A DNA stretch of 64,000 bases from Magnaporthiopsis rhizophila (Eukaryota; Ascomycota; Sordariomycetes; Magnaporthales; Magnaporthaceae). Where the stretch lies: positions 62,001 through 126,000 of the forward strand of contig PYSS01000081.1 of NCBI GenBank assembly GCA_003049465.1, read 5' to 3'. Shown here one piece after another: positions 1 to 9,759 of the stretch. The position numbers and the translations under genes were made by a program. Position 1 is the stretch's first letter. The number at the start of each line of letters is the position of its first letter. The notes below the pieces were generated by a model. The model did not search any database, was not told the origin of the DNA, and saw nothing but the letters and a program-made list of their open reading frames with translations.

Positions 1-1029
1 CAGTACAAGCCAAAAAATTAGGGTGTTTTACCGAAACAAAAATTTGGTATGAACAAAAAAAAAAACGAATCAAAAAAACCCTAATAAAAATTACGGCAAA
101 TTATCCATTTTATATCAGGAAAATGGTTAGGTGGCAAAAATAATAATTAATAATAATGGTTAATTGCAGATTTAATAAAAATTATATTGCACCAAAAACG
201 GTAATAAAGTACGGTATACCGATATATCGGAAATAATAGCCATACGGTTTTAAAATTGTGGAAAAAAAACCAGTTATTTATAACGGTAGGATAATCGATT
301 CAAAAATAGAATAATTCAGGTTTAAAATTGCAGGAAAAACCTGTAAGGTTATTTTGAATATTATAAATACAGAAAAAAAGAATTTAATTTTGGATTTCCC
401 CTGGTTTAAAAAATTTAATTCTCTGATAAATTGGGTTTCGGAGGAAATTTAATAAAAGAAATTATTACCGGGAAATAAGGAAGCCTAATAGCCACGGGCC
501 CCGAACCGTGGAAAATAGAAACCGGACAAGATTGTTATAATAATAGCAGGATTTGGTAATTAACCCTGGCAAACTGCACCGATAAAATTGTATTTATTAG
601 ACAATATTAGCCTTAATAGCAAAAAACCCCGAGGATAAAAGGCGGGTTATAAAAAGAAATATAATTAAAATTGCAATCCAGGAAAAAATGCGATTAAAAA
701 TAAAGGTTCAAAAACGGAAATAATAGAAAATCAAAACCAAAATTACAATCTGCCTAATAAATAAGTATATTAGTATTTAAAAAGTATTTTTAAAAAATAT
801 TATAAATATTGGAGATTATTTTAGGAAAATCTGGAAATTATACTCCCAAAATACGGGCCGTTTAATTATAAAATCAAATTTAAACCAGAAGTATAATTCG
901 GTTATTAAAAATTGTACCGGTTAAATTTTAAATAGCAAAAATTATTGCAAAAATAATTTGCGGAAAATTTATAAAAAGGTATTATTTAATTTTTGGATTT
1001 TCCGGTGGGATACGGAATTTTGTTCGTCC
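1..1029 (+). pseudogene. gypsy-1 gag end and aspartic protease remnant
   Basis: No open frame longer than 60 codons survives, but codons around 355-450 read INTEKKNLILDFPWFKKFN then LINWVSEEI, the conserved C-terminal stretch of Ty3/gypsy retropepsins (ILG-PWL..-NP-INW). The matching stretch of gypsy-2 lies near 58880-58960. The upstream active-site DTG/DCG region around 150-190 is too decayed to place. This part would have processed the Gag-Pol polyprotein. Confidence 0.6.
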
Positions 1030-2250
1030 TAAAAAAAACCGGAAAAAAATGGATATATATCGATTATTATTTGTTAAACGAGGCTATAATAAAGGATCGA
1101 TATTTTTTGCTTTTTATCGATAAGTTATAAAACAGATTTGGCAAAGTTAAATAGTTTATGGTTTTGGATTTATGCAAAATATATAGCTTGTTAAGGATTA
1201 AGGAAAGAAATAAATGGAAAACTGCTTTCCGAATTTGGCTGGGAATGTACAAATTGCTAATGATAATTTTCGGGCTTATTAATGCACCAGCCACCTTTTA
1301 AAGGATAATTAATTATATATTACGGAAATACCTGGATATTTATACATTTGCTTATTTAAATAATATCCTGGTTTTTTCGGAAATATTAAAAAAATACAAA
1401 AAATATATGCACAAGGTTTTGCAAAAGTTATAAGGCGCAAAATTTTTAGTTAAACCCGAAAAATGCGCATGGCATATACAGGAAATTATTTTTTTAAAAT
1501 GTATAATTATGCCGGGTTAAGTACGGATAAAACCCAAAAAGGTACAGATTATAAAAAAATAGCCCAGATCGATTAATGTTAAAAAAATACAAGGTTTTCT
1601 GGGTTTTTTGAACTTTTACCGACAATTTATCCGGGATTTTAGCAAATTAGCCCTTTTATTTACGAATTTTACCAAAAATAACCACCAGTTTTATTAGGGG
1701 ATGCAAAAATAAAAAGCTTTTAACCTATTAAAAAAAGCCATAATATAAAAACTAATATTAGCTTTACCAAACCCAAACAAATCTTTCGAGGTTAAAATTA
1801 ATGTATCGGATTTTGCAATTGGGATATAATTTAATTAAAAAAATAATAGCAAAAGGTTACATTTTTGCGCTTTTCTGTTGCACAAATTTAATAAACCGAA
1901 ATTAAATTATCCAATTTATAATAAAAAGTTTATAATTATTATTTAAGTATTGGAAAAATAAAAAATATACCTGTGCCAAACAAACCACCAGGTTATAATT
2001 TATACGGATCACAAGAACTTTGCGCATTTTACTATTTGCTAGGTGCTAAATAAATGACAAATCCGGTGAAACCAGTTTTTCCAGGATTATAATCTCAGGA
2101 TTAAATATAAAAAAGGGTCGGAAAACAGGCAAATAAATGCGCTGAGCTGCAAATTAGATTATAAAGGTAAAATGTTACCAGAAATGTATATGGTTTTAGC
2201 GCAAAAACCAGATAGGTTTTTGGTCCTATTATAATAAATATTAGCAAAAA
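1030..2250 (+). pseudogene. gypsy-1 reverse transcriptase and RNase H
   Basis: RNA-directed DNA polymerase plus RNase H of the Pol polyprotein, broken. Visible RT blocks: IDYYLLNEAIIKDRYFLLFI near 1050-1115, the FGLINAPATF block near 1270-1300, and the catalytic box read as YLNN at 1353-1364 where the family has YLDD; both catalytic Asp are Asn, so it would be inactive. Then the FLGFLNFYRQFIR block near 1595-1635 and an RNase H stretch (ASDFAIGI near 1805, PKLNYPIYNKKF near 1900, YTDHKNFAHF near 2005). In-frame TAG/TAA where Trp or Gln is expected match RIP. Confidence 0.85.
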
Positions 2251-2255
2251 TTATA

Positions 2256-2960
2256 CTATAAAAAAACTGGACTTTTAAAAGAATTTAGTAAATTTATAGC
2301 CAAATGGTTTATAAATACCAAAAAATAACCAAAATCTGGAAAAAACTGCAATAATACCACGGGTTTATAAAAGCATAAGCTATAATTTAAAAAGCAATTA
2401 AGGATTGCAAAAACTGCACCAAAAATAAAGTTAACAAATACAAACCCTACGGATTGCTTTAACCTTTGCCAGCGTTTAACAAAGCATAGCAAAAAGTTAT
2501 AATGGACTTTGTGGTTAAGCTTTTTAAATTAAAAAAATTATTAATAAATATCCAGTATAATAATATTTTGATAATAATAAACAGGCTTACCAAATATGCT
2601 TTATTTTTATTTTATAAGGAAAGTAGCAATATTATAAAGTTAATATACGTTTTTATCAGGAATGTGATCTTGGAATACGGAATGCCCAACAAGCTGATCA
2701 CAGATCGAAATAAACTGTTTATAAGCAAATTTTGGAGGGTTTTAATGGCTAAATTTAAAATAAAGTATATATTGTTAACAGCCTATTATTTTAAAGCAAA
2801 TGGACAAATGGAACGAATAAACCAAACTATAAAATAATATTTATATTATTATATTAATTATAAACAAATTAACTGGGTATAATTATTTTTTATGGCCTAG
2901 TTTGCTTATAATAGTTTAATATACAAAAGTACGGGAGTTACCCCGTTTTTTATAAATTAT
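2256..2960 (+). pseudogene. gypsy-1 integrase (zinc and catalytic core)
   Basis: Integrase of the Pol polyprotein. The end of the HHCC zinc domain is seen as DCKNCTKNK near 2405-2430, followed by the conserved linker NKYKPYGLL near 2440-2465. The open stretch 2502-2837 (111 codons) gives the catalytic core: MDFVVKL, a RLTKYALFLFYKESSN block, GMPNKLITDRNKLFISKFW (the second catalytic Asp region, Asp kept in TDR) and the QMERINQTIK helix with the catalytic Glu. This is the best preserved pol part of the copy. It is bounded by stops on both sides. Confidence 0.85.
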
Positions 2961-3560
2961 AGGTTTATATTTATAATATACAAAAAATTCAGGGCAAAAA
3001 AAAATACGCCGGTAACAGAAATACAGGTTATTAAAATAACCAAATTATATAAGCACCTGTAAAAAAAATTCGAAAAATTTCGGAAATATATATTTATCCA
3101 GGCAAATAAAAAAAGGCTTAAAGGACCAATTTTTAAGGAGGGGGATAGCATTTATCTTTTGTGCTGCAATATTAAAATAAAACGGCTAAATAATAAGCTG
3201 AATTACAAAAAATTCGAACCGTTTAAAATTAAAAAAATAATTTTGCCAGTTAATTATGAATTCCAATTATCGCCAATTATAAAAATCTATCTTATTTTTT
3301 ACGTTTCGTTATTAAAACCGGTACTGCCTGGTTTGAAAAGCACGGAGTTAATAAAAATTAACCCAAACCAAAAGTGGGAAGTTGAAAAGATCCTTAATAA
3401 TAAAGTATATTACCGCAAATAATAGTATTATGTTAAATAGGCAGGGTACAAACACGAGCATAACATATAAAAAAAAAACGAACCTTGTAAATTGCCAGGA
3501 GGCTTTATAAAAATATCAGCAAAGGCAATTATAAAGGGGTTAGCAAATAATAATAAAAAA
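2961..3560 (+). pseudogene. gypsy-1 integrase C-terminus and chromodomain
   Basis: The open stretch 3159-3422 (87 codons) contains LNYKKFEPFKIKKI and YVSLLKPVLPG, the usual C-terminal integrase blocks of fungal Ty3/gypsy elements, and then WEVEKILNNKVYYRK, the start of a chromodomain. After the stop at 3421 the frame continues YYVK-stop-AGYKHEH, where the stop replaces the conserved chromodomain Trp (TGG to TAG). Chromodomains at this position usually guide integration to modified histones. Gypsy-2 has the equivalent at 61455-61860. Confidence 0.8.
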
Positions 3561-3609
3561 TTTAACCTGACAGCATGCCGCTGCGGCAGCGAAATATTGT
3601 TATGTTAAA

Positions 3610-3680
3610 GGTTGCACTGGAAATCGAACCCAGAACCTTTCGACAAAAGTCAAAACGCGCTACTACTGTGCCAAACAACC
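3610..3680 (-). tRNA. degenerate tRNA-like sequence inside gypsy-1
   Basis: The reverse complement has tRNA spacing: acceptor arm GGTTGTT against TGCAACC (5 Watson-Crick pairs, one wobble, one mismatch), D-arm GCAC/GCGC with one A-C mismatch, anticodon stem TTTGA/TCGAA, a 5-nt variable loop, and a perfect T-arm CTGGG-TTCGATT-TCCAG. The anticodon loop CTTTTG is 6 instead of 7 nt, so the anticodon (TTT or TTG) is uncertain. It lies between the chromodomain and the antisense frame. Gypsy-3 has a recognisable mutated counterpart starting GGTTGTG near 22534. Most likely a captured tRNA or SINE piece, not an active gene. Confidence 0.45.
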
Positions 3681-3715
3681 TGAGGAAATTGTTAAAAGTT
3701 TGTTAATTTATTCGG

Positions 3716-4264
3716 TTAAAACAGGGCAAACAGGTCAAAGTTTGGATTAACCCCGAGCCCGTCCCAACCAGGAAATAAAAAAGGAAAATTGGAGGCCAGC
3801 AGGTTTGGAGGTGCAGCAGGGGCCTGCGCAACCGCCTTTTCGGCTTTCTCCTGCTTGATCCGCTCCAACTCCTCCACAGTGTCAATCCCACAACGGATTG
3901 CACGTATCTTTTTTTTAAACCACATTTTTTTTTGTTTCCGAAAGCGCTTAACTTTTATATTAGCAAAATAATGCTTTTTTTTAACAACTTTCAACTCGAA
4001 TTTAAGTTTAAAATGCTGACGATTAAATTTTTGGAGCTGCTCCCAAAAAGGACCCAGCACGTTACACCAAAATTACCCTTAATAAATATATTTAATATAA
4101 CAGGACAAGTTTCGAGAAAAAACTTTGCAGCAGGTGCGGCCCTGGGTTTCACAAAAAAAACAAAAGGGTATATTAAAAGGGTTTTCGAGAAAAACGGAAA
4201 GAAGTTTGTCACGGCAAACCGAAAATGAAACAAAGGTTTTTTGTTTCTGCACCCGGCCAAACAT
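3716..4264 (-). pseudogene. antisense reading frame of gypsy-1, ~182 codons, unknown function
   Basis: On the strand opposite to pol a frame starts with MFGRV at 4264 and ends in DLFALF-stop at 3716 (549 nt). Two stops (near 4077, reading IYIY-stop-G-stop) break it. The C-terminal part is charged and helical: FRKQKKMWFKKKIRAIRCG, then TVEELERIKQEKAEK and an Ala/Pro linker. A likely intron, 4312 to 4266, with donor GTGAGT and acceptor ACAG, lies just upstream of the ATG, so the first exon would be a leader starting in or near the LTR. Gypsy-2 (61983-62534) and gypsy-3 (21917-22489) keep the same frame without frameshift. I recognise no family; function unknown. Confidence 0.6.
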
Positions 4265-4374
4265 TCTGTCAAAAAAAAAGAACGAAAAATGATAAGGAAA
4301 AAAAACACTCACCATTAACAAAAGAACGGGGCTGCAGGTTTTGGCCAAAAGGATTTGGCCTAAAAAAAACCTGG

Positions 4375-4862
4375 TGTTACAACCATAACTGGCAAGGGAC
4401 GGAAGGATTAAAGCTAACCCCCAGCGGGACGCTTTTACCTTACAATCATGCAAGCCATAGGCTGAATAACCAAGGCTAGGAGGGAGTCACATAATTAGGC
4501 ATTTATTTAAGCACGGGTAACATAACTAATATATTTATTATGCAATATAATAAATATAACAAACATAGCACGGTGATATGTTCGCTATACAATATAGCAA
4601 ATATAGCACGAATATGGTAAGGAAAACTACGGGTATATAAGGGAGGATTCCCACTATATCAGATAATTCTTAACTGAAACTTCGGCATCAGTTAACCTAA
4701 ATTAGCTCCAAAATAACCCTTTGGGCAAGCAAAATACAGATAATTGTTCTACCAGACCCCAGATCACGTGCAAGGCAACCTTGCACCCCAGTACTGCTTA
4801 ACACAGCCCCTAGGTGCCCTACCCTAGGAGCAAAAAGCCTGTGATTGTAACAAATAATTGCT
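4375..4862 (+). repeat. gypsy-1 3' LTR (488 bp)
   Basis: Starts TGTTACAACC and ends GATTGTAACA (terminal inverted repeat typical of LTRs), preceded by the conserved sequence GGCCTAAAAAAAACCTGG, the likely polypurine-tract region. Homologous LTRs are 55802-56278 and 62650-63126 (477 bp each) and 21353-21806 in reverse. It is clearly GC-richer and less mutated than the pol region of the same copy, and contains a CACGTG hexamer near 4765. Confidence 0.85.
4634..4640 (+). promoter_or_regulatory. TATA-like box in gypsy LTR
   Basis: GGGTATATAAGGGAGG in the LTR is kept as GGGTATATAAAGC in both gypsy-2 LTRs (near 56062 and 62911). Position in the middle of the LTR fits the U3 core promoter of the sense transcript. 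Confidence 0.45.
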
Positions 4863-5220
4863 AATTTTTGCATCTTAAGTTTAAAAAGGCCTGAAAGGCC
4901 AAATATCCGGAGCAGCGCTTTTAATAAGGCAATAAAACAGCTAATAAGGCTATAGCCAACCCAAAGGCTGCCAATTATACTAATAATATGCCAGTTGATC
5001 AGGGCAGTACCAGCCAGTATATTATAGCCAATATTGCTTTGGGCAATATTAATAATACCTGTAATGCTATAATAATCGATTTCGGCTTGTTTAAGCATTA
5101 TTTTAATAATTGCAAATGGTTTACCTTGTTAAAAAAGCGCAAATTCCTTTATAATATTATTACGGTTAATAGTAGCGCCCAAATTTCCGCTAAAAAAGGC
5201 ATCGTTAAAATGTATTAGTG
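4863..5220 (+). pseudogene. copia-A1 Gag tail and protease
   Basis: The open stretch from 4988 reads IIIDFGLFKHYFNN, corresponding to the retropepsin active site; copy A3 still has IIIDSGLFEHYFNN at 53355-53396, so here Ser of the Asp-Ser-Gly triad is Phe (TCC to TTC). The upstream part matches the sequence after the zinc finger in copies A2 and A3. Confidence 0.7.
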
Positions 5221-5341
5221 CAATAAGGCGGGCGTTATTATAATTACCCTATAGGCAATTTTTACGCCTGAATCTTCTTTTAACCTTTTCAACCTCGGCA
5301 AAATGCGTAAGGCAGGTTTAAAAAACAATTAAATCGATTAT

Positions 5342-7111
5342 TTTGTAATAGCCGACGGTAAATGGTTAGGCAGTTACTAAATTAATAATAATATACTAAT
5401 CGCTAATATTAATATGCCTATAAATATGCCCCCGGGCTTTATAACCCTGGGCAATGCACCTAACGGAGGAAACCAACCGATAAAGGCTAATGCACCGGCC
5501 ATAACAGGGCGTCCGGTGCCTTATATAATAATATATCGGCATTTGATATATACTAACAAAAAAGCGGTAATAATGGCCTGCTGCACTGCAAATATTAAAA
5601 TTAGTTATTTTAAAATATCGAAACATACCTGTAACGATTGTTTGGAAAATAAAGCGATCCAAATTATCAGCAATCGTTATTTTTGTTGTATTACCCGTTT
5701 TTTGGGCTATATTTATATAAATATACTAATCATTTCGCCTATTTCGTACAGCGGATATAATTATACTGTTTATATTATTAATAAGGCAATTATTTTTGGT
5801 TGGGTAATTTTTGTAATTAGCAAAACCAGCACAGAAATTTTTACAAAGGTTTGTAACTGGATTAATTATATTAAGCTCCAGTCAAATATTAAAATATAAG
5901 CAATTTATACGAATAGTAGCACGAAATTTAATACAGAAAAGCTGAAAGCTTATTGCACCGTTCGGGGCAAGGCCTGCAAAATTAGCCCGGCGTAATGCCC
6001 GAAAATAAACGGTATTATTAAATGTGCTAACCGCATTATACTTAATGCGGCTTGCACCAGGATTAATATTAACAGTTTGTATAAAAAGTACTGGATATAT
6101 GCTTTGCAAGCAGCAAAAAGGATATTGAATTATATTTCGAATATAGTGTTTGGTAGTAAAAAAAGCCCGTACAAGGCATAAACAAAAGTAATCGGTTTTA
6201 ATAAGGAGTATTACCAACCATTAATCTGTACCCTCCGCACCTGGGGCGCAATTGCCTGGGTACCGATTAAAAACGGCAAACAGGCCAAAGCCGACAAAAT
6301 GGCCCCCAGGGCAATAAAGGGCCGGTTTATGGGCTGGGAAAACCTTTATAACGAGATTTTACTGGTAAAGCCGGACGGTACTGACAAGATTTTCTGTTGC
6401 TGTAATGCACGGATTAATAAGGGTGCCGATAAACGCCGGAAATCGCCCTATAATTTTATCAAAAAGGCGATCACCATTAATAAGGTTAATAAGGCTATTA
6501 TTAAAAACCTTTATTTTATAATAGGCATTTGGGTTTATAATATTAGCCTAATTACTGATTTTAGCAATAATAATAATAATAATATTAGGGCAACTGGCAA
6601 TATTGCCGGTCCTGGAGGCAATAACAATTTATCGCTTGCAAAAAAGACCGGGAAAACCGGAGCAAAAAACGAAAAGCCTGCCGCTATAAAGCCCAAAAAG
6701 CCCGCTGGCCCGGGCATACTAACACCCGAGGAAACTTTCAAATATGGTAATAAAAAGGTTATAATACCCATAACGCCCAAAAAAAAGATCTGCAAAAAGC
6801 GGCCACCGCCTCCGCCAAATAACCGGCAACTAAAGGAGCATTTAACAGGCCTTAAGCATTACAAAAGTATCCTAACACCAAAAATTTACAAAAAAAGGAA
6901 GCCTATAAAAATATTTATAACAGCTTATTTCGAGCCCAAAAATATTAAAAAGGTGGCGGAAAAGGATCCGGATAACCCTAAAAGGGCCGGAAATAATAAA
7001 AACTTCCATAACCTTGATACAAATATTAAAACTACCAAAAAAATTGCCCGAAAAACGGGCTTTGCATTTGTTAATATTATATACCCGGATAATAATATTG
7101 TTCTGCCCTAA
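5342..7111 (+). pseudogene. copia-A1 integrase and integrase-RT linker
   Basis: Open stretches 5414-5899 (161 codons) and 6299-7111 (270 codons). The first carries the zinc-domain pair CNDC and the NKAIIFGW block before the core. Between them the D-E core is seen as AIYTNSSTKFNTEKL and INGIIKCANRIILNA with stops. The second stretch holds the GRFMGWENLYNEILLVKPDG block, an Asn-rich run, and a Lys/Pro-rich spacer with PAGPGILTPEE and KKRPPPPPNNRQLKEHLTG, the variable region between integrase and RT in copia elements. Confidence 0.8.
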
Positions 7112-7249
7112 AAAATTAGCAATCCCGAGATTCCTAACCTTGCGCTTTTTAGCATTGCTACAGTGCCGGAAATACTGTATATTCCAACCTATTATTATAA
7201 TATAATAAAGCATAAAGCCAAATATAAACGATATTATAAGCCGGCAATG

Positions 7250-8760
7250 CAAAAAAAAATTGATATGCTGCTCGAAAAAGGCATATAAATAATAAAAAAA
7301 TTACTTTCGGGTGCTAAAACATTACCGGGCAAATAAATATATATACCTAAGCTAATGCTTAATAGCGCCTTTAAAAAAATTAAAACGCGCTGGATTGTTT
7401 GCAATAATTATAATAATACTCCGGGCAAAAATAAAGCTATAACATATGCAGCAATCGCTTATACAGCATTTATAAGGGTATTTTTTACGCTTATAACTAT
7501 TAATAACCTTAAATACCGCCAGTTCGATTTTATAACCGCCTATTTCGGTGCTATTATACTTAATAATATTATGATATACATACAGCAATTTTAAAATATT
7601 CCGGTTAAGCAAAAAAGCTATTATTACCGTTTGAAAAAAGCATTTTACGGCTTTTGCAAATCGCTTTTATAATAATATTAAACAATTATTCCGGAATTCG
7701 AAACATTTAATTTTAGGCTAATTTACCAAAATATTTACCTTTACTGCAAAAAAAAACGGGCGTTATACTATTATTTTATATAAATAATTTCCAAATTACC
7801 GCCCGTACAGTTACGGAAATTAAAATTATTATTACCAAAATGGGTAACCGATTTAAAATAACCGCCCTGGGTAATATAAAAATGTTCCTCGGCATACAAG
7901 TTATAAAAAATTGTTAATAAAGGATTATAAGCCTTTATTAATATAATTATATTAATAAAATTATTACCAAATACGAACGAAAGGACCTAAAAACAGTAAA
8001 AATACCCTGGCCTTCTAGATTTATAATACCAATTATCTGGGACCCTTTTTTGCACAAAAAGGTTCTATATTACCAGTTAAAAATAGCAAATATTGGCTAT
8101 CTAATTAGCATTATTCGCCCTAATATTACATATACCGTAAAAAGGTTGCAAAAAATTAACGCTAATCCTGGTAATAAATATTTGGCACTATTAAAACACC
8201 TTTAGCGCTATATTATTAGCACCAAAAAATTTGCGCTTATTTATAGCGGTCCTATTTATAACGCTAAGGCGATAGGTTTAAAAGCTTATAAAAATGCCTC
8301 GTTTGCCAACTGCCTTTATATAAGGGCATTTATAAGCGGTATAATCGTTATACTAGCGGGTGGTTTTATTTATTAATAATTAAAAAAGCAAACTTTTGTA
8401 ACAATATTAATAACAGAGGCAAAATTCGTTAATTTTTTACCAATAAGCCGGGCCTTGCTTTGGATCGAAAACATTCTGAAAAAAACTGGATATTTTTAGC
8501 AAAAAACACTTGTGGTGCATACGGATAACACCAATACCCAAATAATATATTAAACCCATTAAAATCAGCCCGCACCCGCATAATCAACCTTCGTTACAAA
8601 TGGATAATTAATACTGTAAAGCATTAACTTTTTACCTTTAAGCTTATTAATACGGCCAATATAAAAGCGGACGGTTTTACAAAAAGCCTAACAGCAAAAG
8701 AACAGGTAAAATTTATTATCCAGCTAGAAATGTAACAAATGCCGCAATAAACGGCTTACA
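7250..8760 (+). pseudogene. copia-A1 reverse transcriptase and RNase H
   Basis: Frames show YRQFDFITAYFGAII (7515-7560; the usual FD-K-AFLNG-L block), the KKAFYGF(C)K block near 7630-7665, and the catalytic box as YINN near 7778-7789 for ancestral YMDD. RNase H is seen as YKNASFANCLYIRAF near 8285-8330 and VHTDNTNTQI near 8515. Position and order are as in Ty1/copia. Catalytically dead by loss of both Asp. Confidence 0.8.
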
Positions 8761-8842
8761 GGAAATATTACGGATCTGGACGGTTATTATGTAATTGCGG
8801 GCTCGTAATGCCTTCAGAGCCGTTGTATGGCTTATGGGGGGG

Positions 8843-8984
8843 TGTTAAAGATAGCCTGGAATCACGTGGGTGGCAATTAGTGCCCCATAGCTTTAGGCCT
8901 CGCACTGGCCCTGGCCTGCAATTAAATAAAGTAGCGTAATAAACACCAATCACTTTGGGTGCCAGTTGTTGCGCACCTCCATCA
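8843..8984 (+). repeat. copia-A1 3' LTR (142 bp)
   Basis: Starts TGTTAAAG, ends CTCCATCA, preceded by a run of G (GGGGGGG) that would be the polypurine tract. Exactly 142 bp, as are the LTRs at 13392, 18583 and 51939. Contains TCACGTGGG. It lies 412 bp upstream of the kinase-like start codon, so the insertion sits in that gene's upstream region. Confidence 0.85.
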
Positions 8985-9396
8985 ACATTCCAACCCGAAT
9001 CATTCCTTCCAGGCCAACCCGTTTTGGTCTCGCCGGTTCCGTGGCAAACACTCACCCTCGCCAACCATTCCAAAGTCCTTTTGCAGTTCTTTGTCCCCAA
9101 AAGGCGCGTGATGCCCATGACCGGACTCGGCGATCCTCGGCGGCTCCCTTCAGCCTGCGCGGCTTCCGGCCTTCCGTTTTCATGCCTTCCAACAAAGGCT
9201 AAATTCGCGCTCATGTGTTCAAATAGCTGCCCTGGACGCCGTCGTCACCCGAGACCGTCGTTCCTTACCAACTCCCTCGCCTCGATATTTTCCAAAGGAC
9301 TATTCTTCCTTTCCAACCCACCCAAGCTCCATCCAACTCCATTTGAGTCTTTCAAATCTCTGTCTTCTCCTTTCCTCCTCTCTTCCACATGCCGAA
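8985..9396 (+). promoter_or_regulatory. upstream region of kinase-like gene
   Basis: GC-rich host sequence without RIP signature. The last ~120 bp before the start codon are pyrimidine-rich (CTTCTCCTTTCCTCCTCTCTTCC), the common form of filamentous-fungal promoters near the transcription start. No clear TATA box seen. The first ATG of the leader (9389) opens a short frame that soon stops; the second (9397) opens the kinase frame. Confidence 0.4.
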
Positions 9397-9693
9397 ATGG
9401 TTCTTGACCCCAAGTACCGCGGAGGCCCGTTCATTGGCCCCATCGAGCTAAGCGGTAATTACTCCGACGACGCTCGCTATGAAAACATTTTCAAATATCG
9501 CAAGGGTGGCTATCACCCAGTCCTTCTGGGCGACCTTCTCCCCAAGCCGGGCACATGCGTGAGTGACGAGGCCAAGCAGCCGAGATATCATATCCGGACC
9601 CGGATCGGACACGGCGCTTTCTCTACGATATGGCTCGCAGAGGACCGCGGTGACGCTGATGCTCAGGACCCGGGACGGTATGTGCAATCTGCC

Positions 9694-9759
<66 letters not shown>

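Larger units (their letters stand above)
1..4862 (+). mobile_element. Ty3/gypsy LTR retrotransposon, copy gypsy-1 (5' part outside window)
   Basis: Decayed Ty3/gypsy element on the plus strand. Order protease tail, reverse transcriptase, RNase H, integrase, chromodomain defines the Ty3/gypsy (chromovirus-like) class. It ends in an LTR at 4375-4862 that finishes TGTAACA, directly followed by copia-A1 sequence, so it is nested in that element; the expected 5-bp target duplicate is AATAA at 4863-4867, its partner lying outside the window. Stops and Asp/Glu-to-Asn/Lys changes throughout fit RIP. The last ~1.3 kb is much less mutated than the pol part. Gypsy-2 and gypsy-3 are copies of the same family. 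Confidence 0.9.
4863..8984 (+). mobile_element. Ty1/copia element, copy copia-A1 (part right of gypsy-1)
   Basis: Continuation of a short copia element (family copia-A, full length 5333 bp in copy A2) interrupted by gypsy-1 in the Gag zinc-finger region; the 5' part lies left of the window. Order gag end, protease, integrase, reverse transcriptase, RNase H, LTR is the Ty1/copia order. All coding parts carry stops. Confidence 0.9.

Noticed and set aside
4697..5098. 133-codon minus-strand frame across the gypsy-1 LTR and copia-A1
   Set aside because: Crosses the junction of two elements, so it cannot be an ancestral gene.
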